Shown here: in pieces, positions 61,237-64,000 of the stretch
Layout of the letters: every line of letters starts with the position of its first letter
Numbering within the stretch: the first letter of the stretch is position 1
NCBI GenBank assembly: GCA_001414345.1
Contig: LLCB01000322.1
Span: 1-64,000, forward strand
Origin: Hymenoscyphus infarciens
Lineage: Eukaryota; Ascomycota; Leotiomycetes; Helotiales; Helotiaceae
DNA: 64,000 nt
Direction of reading: 5' to 3'
The notes under the pieces: generated by a model
What the model saw: only the letters and a program-made list of their open reading frames with translations
What the model was told of the DNA's origin: nothing
The model's database searches: none
Position numbers and translations under genes: made by a program

Positions 61237-61696
61237 TATTATATAAGAGTAGTATAGTTATATAATATATACCTTTTTATATAATTTTAAATTTAAGTCC
61301 TTTTTTAAGCTCTTTTTCTAGCTTTTTTATTTTTAAGTCTTTTTTAATACTAGCTTAAAACTAGCTTAAAACTAGTTCTAAGCTAGTTCTACTAGTTCTA
61401 AACTAGTTCTAAACTAGTTTTAAACTAGTTTAAAACTAAAGTTAACTCTAAATTAGATATGTTTAAGGTATTATAGATAAAGAAACTAATTTAGCTCTAG
61501 TTTTAAACTAATTTAGCTCTAGTTTTAAACTAGTTCTAAACTAGTTCTAAACTAGTTTAAAACTACTTAGAATATAATCTAATTCTAAGTTAATCTTAAT
61601 TTAAATTAGAGCTAAATTAGAGTTAAACTAGAGTTAAACTAGAGTTAAACTAGAGTTAAACTAGAGTTAAGTAAATAGTAGTTTAGTAGTATAGTA

Positions 61697-64000
61697 TAAT
61701 AGTAGATGATAATACTTCTAATAGTTCTAGACTAATTTCCTATCTTTTATATAATAGTATATAAGCTTCTTTATTAAAAGGTATAATATATAAGTATACT
61801 CTAAAAGCTTATCTAGTATAAATATATTATATAACTAGTAGTATATAAGATAAATAAGGCTATTTCTAATAAGGTCTTTAGTTTTAGGATTTAAAAAAGA
61901 CTAAGTATATTTAATTATAATATTTTTAAGAATATAACTAAGGTATAACTTCTACTTTACTAGATTATACTTAAAGTCTTATTTAATTTTACTTAACTAA
62001 ATATATTTTTTAATATAATAAATAGTTTTATATAAAACTTATATAAAATATCTATTATCTAGCTTAAATAAGTTTATTTATAAATTAATACTCTATTTAG
62101 CTAATTAGTTTAGTAATTTCTAGTTCTTTCTAGCTTCTAATAAATAAGTAATTCTAAGAATATTAGTAATAGAATTAAAAAAAAAAATTATATTAGCTAA
62201 GATATAGAAGCTATTAAAAAAATATACTAAGCTATTCTCTCTTATATATAAATTCTTTAGATTAAATACTTTATTTATATAGTCTCTAGTAAAATAACTA
62301 CTAATATAGCTAGGCTATATTAGATCTAGAGTAGTATAATAGTCTAGATAGTATATAGATTCTTTTAACTAGCTATTCTTCTATTACTAGAGAGAAAGGC
62401 CTTATAGCTTATACTAACTAGTTATTATACTAATAAAAGAGATAATAACTATAGCTATATTATTCTTATTCTTTTTATTTAGAAAAGAGTAAGTCTACTA
62501 GTTAGTTTTAATTAATTCTCTAACTACTTTAAAGTATATATTATATATCTTTACTTATTTATTATTATATATTAAAGAAATTAAGAGATTTAAGAACTTC
62601 TTAAAAATAGCTATATTTTAGAGAATTAATAATAGTAGATAAAAGAAGTACTATAGCTATAATAGTCTACTATTCTATTTAAGCTTAATAGGCTTTTAAC
62701 TTATTTTCTTATATTATTTTTAGAAGTACTTTATTATATAATAGGATTTCTTAAGACTATAATAAACTACTAGAGCCTTATAGTAAACTAATATAGACTA
62801 TTATTAATTAGTACTTATATACTTTAAAAAGGCTTTTCTAAATATACTTTATAAATAAATCTAATTATAAATAAGGTCTTTTCTATACTAACCTTATTTC
62901 TAAATAAGATAATATTATATTCTAACTCTTTAATTATAAATATAGTATTAATAGCTATAACTTACTATAAGAGAAATAAGTAAGTAATAAGTATTTAAGA
63001 GAAGATAGAGTAATTAAGATCTAAATATATCTTTTAATATATATTAAAGTAATTACTTAGTTTAAAGATAGAGTTCTCTATTATGTTTTTAATTATTTAT
63101 AAAAGGTCTTACTCTTTAGCTATATATTCTTTAGGTTTAATTATAGTATTATTTATAATTTCTTTAATAATATTATTTTAATATTTTATCTTTATCTTTT
63201 AAATCTTTACTAAGAAGTTAGGTTATAACTCTAGTCTTTATACTAATCTTTTAATAAGTACTAGATTATTATTCTAGTAAATAGTAATTTATAGAAGTAT
63301 ATATATACTATATATAGTAGACTTATTCTAAATATTATTAGGATTCTTAATAAAGATAAGCTACTTCTATTTAGATTATCTAATATCTTTCTCTATTTTA
63401 CTTACTTTATCTTCTTTACTAATATCTCTCTTATTAATAGTAGTATTCTCTATTTTAGTCTTATTTACTTCTATAAATTCCTCTTTAGATATAGTATTAT
63501 TCTTTATAAATATATACTTTATAAGCGATTTTATAGATTAGTACTTAGTAGAGGTAGCTTTAGAACTAAGTAAGCCTTACTTAGTAGTAGCTATACTATA
63601 TTAAAGATAAGATAGTAGGTTATTTAAGTCTAGTACTAACTATTTAAGACTAGTTTAAGAAATATAGTACCTACCTTTCTTACCTTTTAATACCTTTCTA
63701 GAAGAATTTACTAGTTCTATATCTCTAGCTATCTTCTTTACTTATAGTATCTTTATATAGCTTATATATTATAATATCTACTAATTATAATAGAGATTCT
63801 AGATCTACTAGTTAATCTTATTTTATATTATATTACTTATATAATTAGTAAAAAGACTATCTTTTATTATAGTTATCTTATATATATAAAATAGAAATTA
63901 AGCCTTATACTTCTTTTCTCTCTAATTATATATATTAATAATAGGTATACTATATTTTACTTATTAACTAGACTTTCTAGCTTCTAATTCTTATTATACT
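61697..64000. other. RIP-degraded DNA, with an unidentified minus-strand frame
   Basis: No match to the element families and no AGCTTAC words. On the minus strand (about 63,720 down to 62,900) one frame is Lys/Glu/Gln-rich with TAA/TAG breaks only and could be an old coding relic running out of the window. No motif recognised. A poly-A run lies near 62,175. Confidence 0.4.

Larger units (their letters stand above)
56328..61694 (-). mobile_element. Type-2 TA element H, with internal insertions
   Basis: Right end CGTATATACCTACTCGCTTT at 56,328 and left end ...GTTTAGTAGTATAG at 61,694, each beside TA. The two preserved arms (56,328-57,113 and 61,239-61,694) add up to about 1.24 kb, so some 0.5 kb of core is missing relative to N3. 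The right arm carries AGAGAGGTTCTAAGGTTCTA repeats (56,430-56,930), the left arm CTAGAGTTAAA repeats (61,600-61,670). The gap is filled by I1, I2 and I3. Confidence 0.7.

Noticed and set aside
1..64000. Mitochondrial or bacterial origin suggested by A+T content
   Set aside because: No rRNA, tRNA set or mitochondrial genes; LTR retrotransposons and C-to-T mutated copies indicate a fungal nuclear genome.

Overview
This window is A+T-rich, almost gene-free DNA of a filamentous ascomycete (Pezizomycotina-type), heavily altered by repeat-induced point mutation (RIP). TpA, TAA and TAG are everywhere, while CpA, TpG and CpG are scarce; the surviving C sits mostly in CpT or CpC and the surviving G in ApG or GpG. 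No intact gene of ordinary length is visible. Recognisable coding sequence is retrotransposon protein whose stops are nearly all TAA or TAG at former Gln or Trp codons. The species cannot be named from the sequence.

Left part (1-35.4 kb): old, deeply mutated DNA with several degraded reading frames of unknown identity (about 1-2, 9.5, 22.5-23.6, 25.5-26.9, 27.3, 29.4-31.6 and 34.0-34.5 kb). It is punctuated by at least ten minisatellite arrays that share an AGCTTAC / GTAAGCT core although their units differ (19, 20, 61 and about 80 bp). Other arrays have 16, about 30, 84 and 88 bp units, and there is one large imperfect hairpin at 10.5 kb. I saw no AGCTTAC arrays to the right of 35.4 kb.

Right part (35.4-61.7 kb): a nested stack of transposons. 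Two Ty1/copia families are present. Copia-1 has a minus-strand copy (40,144-48,161) with both LTRs and gag, protease, integrase, RT and RNase H relics. It also has a plus-strand 3' end (48,162-48,595 plus 55,366-55,612) and a minus-strand 5' fragment (36,609-37,911). Copia-2 is seen as an LTR plus gag start at 39.3-40.1 kb and an RNase H end plus LTR at 55.6-56.3 kb, on either side of 15 kb of nested DNA. Into these have jumped several 1.6-1.8 kb elements with imperfect terminal inverted repeats and TA target duplications. They have no recognisable transposase, so they look like non-autonomous Tc1/mariner-type elements. They share one internal core but carry two different sets of ends (type 1 and type 2), and one copy appears chimeric. 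They sit inside one another up to three deep, and the host sequence rejoins exactly across the TA at five of the sites.

The core holds an E-box, a TATA-like stretch, a small Asn-Ser-Thr-repeat ORF and several microsatellites. One copy at 35.4-36.6 kb has largely escaped RIP and keeps the ancestral repeats ((CGA)n, (CGCTGT)n, (GACC)n). The other copies show these as (TAA)n, (TTACTA)n and (TTAG)n, so RIP can be read directly by comparing copies. The last 2.3 kb (61.7-64 kb) is again unidentified RIP-degraded DNA.
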